Source of the DNA: an uncultured Coriobacteriaceae bacterium
Lineage (GTDB): Bacteria; Actinomycetota; Coriobacteriia; Coriobacteriales; Atopobiaceae
Assembly: GCA_902798915.1 (NCBI GenBank)
Contig: CADBYM010000011.1
Coordinates: 20,584 to 84,583, forward strand
DNA length: 64,000 nt
Direction of reading: 5' to 3'
Position 1 is the stretch's first letter. The number at the start of each line of letters is the position of its first letter. Position numbers and translations under genes: made by a program. The notes under the pieces were generated by a model. The model ran no database searches. It worked only from the letters and a program-made list of their open reading frames with translations, and was not told the origin of the DNA. Positions 62,996 to 64,000 of this stretch are shown here, piece after piece.

Positions 62996-64000
62996 ATGTC
63001 CCAGAGAAACACCGCGCCGCGCGACCGCGCGACGATCCGCCGCACCCTCCACTGGTTTTGGTGGGTCACCAAGAAGCGCCCCTTCGCCACATTCATGGCC
63101 GTCTTTACGAGCGTCGCCTACACGGCGCTGCTCAACTACGCAAACACGTGGGTGATGGGCCTCATCGTGGACCGCGTCTCGGCAGACCCCATCCCGGCCG
63201 CGCAGGTCTTTGAGGTGTTCGCACCCTTCATCATTGCCCTGCTCGTCGTGAACGCCGTGGGCCAGACCTGCTCAAAGCTGCAGGACTGGTCCGTCATGCA
63301 ACTCGAGATGAATGGCAACTACCACTTGGCTCGCCTCTGCTTCGACACGCTGGCAAACCAGTCGATGACCTTCCACACGTCCCGCTTCGGCGGCTCGCTC
63401 GTGAGCCAGACTTCGCGCTTCATGGGTGGCTACACACAGCTGGTGGACGTGGTGGTGTACTCGCTCATCCCCACCGTCGCCAGCGTCGTGTGCACCATCG
63501 TGCTCCTGTGGCCGGCGAGTCCGCTCTTCGTCGCGTGTCTCTTTGCCATGCTAGTCGTCTACGTCAAGGTTGCCTACGCCATGTACGAGCGCATCCTACC
63601 CCTCTCGGCAAAGACGGCAGCTGCGCAGAGCAAGCTCTCGGGCGTGCTCTCGGATGCGGTCACAAACATCCTTGCCGTGAAGACATGCGGGCGGGAGGAC
63701 TTCGAACGCGAGCTGTTTGACGCGGCTGACCGCGAGGCCATGGCAGCGGAGCGCGTCTCCATGAACGCGATGATGCGCCGAGGCGCCATGACAAGCACGC
63801 TCATCACGTTCATCATGTTCGTGACGTCCATCTTTGTGTGCGGGGGCAACGCGTGGTATGGCATCTCGGCCGGCACGCTGGTCATGATGTTCACCTACAC
63901 GTACAACCTCACCATGCGCTTCAACTACTTCAACTCGATGATGCAGCGCATGAACCGCGCGGTAGGAGACGCGGCCGAGATGACCAAGATCCTCGATGAG
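62996..64000 (+). CDS. ABC exporter, membrane domain (3' truncated by window edge)
   Basis: 335 residues visible from the ATG at 62996 (AGAGGAG 6 nt upstream). Six membrane helices of the type I exporter fold (LHWFWWVTKKRPFATFMAVF at helix 1; helix pair ending TYTYNLTMRFNYFNSMM), with the coupling-helix segment SGVLSDAVTNILAVKTCGRE, as in MsbA/LmrA/CydC-like half-transporters. The ATPase domain lies beyond the window. Substrate unknown: a drug, lipid or peptide. There is no N-terminal C39 peptidase, so it is not a Gly-Gly leader processing exporter for the Nif11 peptide. Divergent from xpt. Confidence 0.88.
   Translation, partial: MSQRNTAPRDRATIRRTLHWFWWVTKKRPFATFMAVFTSVAYTALLNYANTWVMGLIVDRVSADPIPAAQVFEVFAPFIIALLVVNAVGQTCSKLQDWSVMQLEMNGNYHLARLCFDTLANQSMTFHTSRFGGSLVSQTSRFMGGYTQLVDVVVYSLIPTVASVVCTIVLLWPASPLFVACLFAMLVVYVKVAYAMYERILPLSAKTAAAQSKLSGVLSDAVTNILAVKTCGREDFERELFDAADREAMAAERVSMNAMMRRGAMTSTLITFIMFVTSIFVCGGNAWYGISAGTLVMMFTYTYNLTMRFNYFNSMMQRMNRAVGDAAEMTKILDE

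Noticed and set aside
62996..64000. Exporter for the Nif11 peptide
   Set aside because: No C39 peptidase domain at the N-terminus, and it lies 6 kb away on the other strand.

Overview
The window reads as chromosome from a high-GC, Gram-positive anaerobe or facultative anaerobe. It is most likely a member of the Coriobacteriia (Actinomycetota; Olsenella/Atopobium/Collinsella-like). This is an inference from the GC-rich coding style, the streptococcal-type NADH oxidase, a BMP/NupABC purine-nucleoside importer, a GH1 phospho-glucosidase beside a PTS-derived regulator, a ChW-repeat remnant, a Nif11-type RiPP precursor and a giant Cna-B/MBG/beta-helix surface protein. No rRNA, tRNA or CRISPR array was seen.

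Layout. 1-1.2 kb: the end of an NADH oxidase, a strong hairpin and a decayed aminotransferase. 1.3-4.7 kb: a six-domain c-di-GMP protein. 4.8-14.6 kb: a type I restriction-modification locus (hsdM-hsdS...hsdR) that contains a tyrosine recombinase, a silent hsdS target-recognition cassette bounded by the same repeats as the active gene, and a tightly coupled DUF3990/DUF3791 three-gene module. 14.7-15.9 kb: a decayed YczE-like gene, a small glutaredoxin-like gene and a tandem/inverted repeat array. 16-22.2 kb: a PHP-type histidinol phosphatase, a lipoprotein, a ChW remnant, an AAA/PD-(D/E)XK protein, a ZIP transporter and a duplicated-domain lipoprotein. 22.2-27.9 kb: an unusual PTS-IIB/ROK fusion next to a 6-phospho-beta-glucosidase, then a DUF4342 gene with a two-component system. 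28-31 kb: an acyltransferase and a membrane EAL protein.

31.1-56.5 kb is the most striking part. A single 6,989-residue modular surface protein lies beside a four-gene pseudopilin operon, one member of which carries GLUG repeats. A 37-nt block (35 identities), covering the -10 box and the start of the transcript and containing two overlapping palindromes, lies upstream of both units at the same distance from a matching -35. This suggests one regulator switches on the giant lipoprotein and the pilin set together. Immediately upstream is an orphan Nif11 precursor peptide with its own good promoter.

57.2-62.8 kb: a BMP-family nucleoside ABC importer (lipoprotein, double ATPase, two permeases) behind xanthine phosphoribosyltransferase, which makes a purine uptake and salvage unit with an internal terminator. 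The window ends inside an ABC exporter.

Many genes near 1, 9, 15 and 18 kb are remnants, so those spots look like sites of turnover. Functions are assigned from motifs read by eye; no database search was possible.
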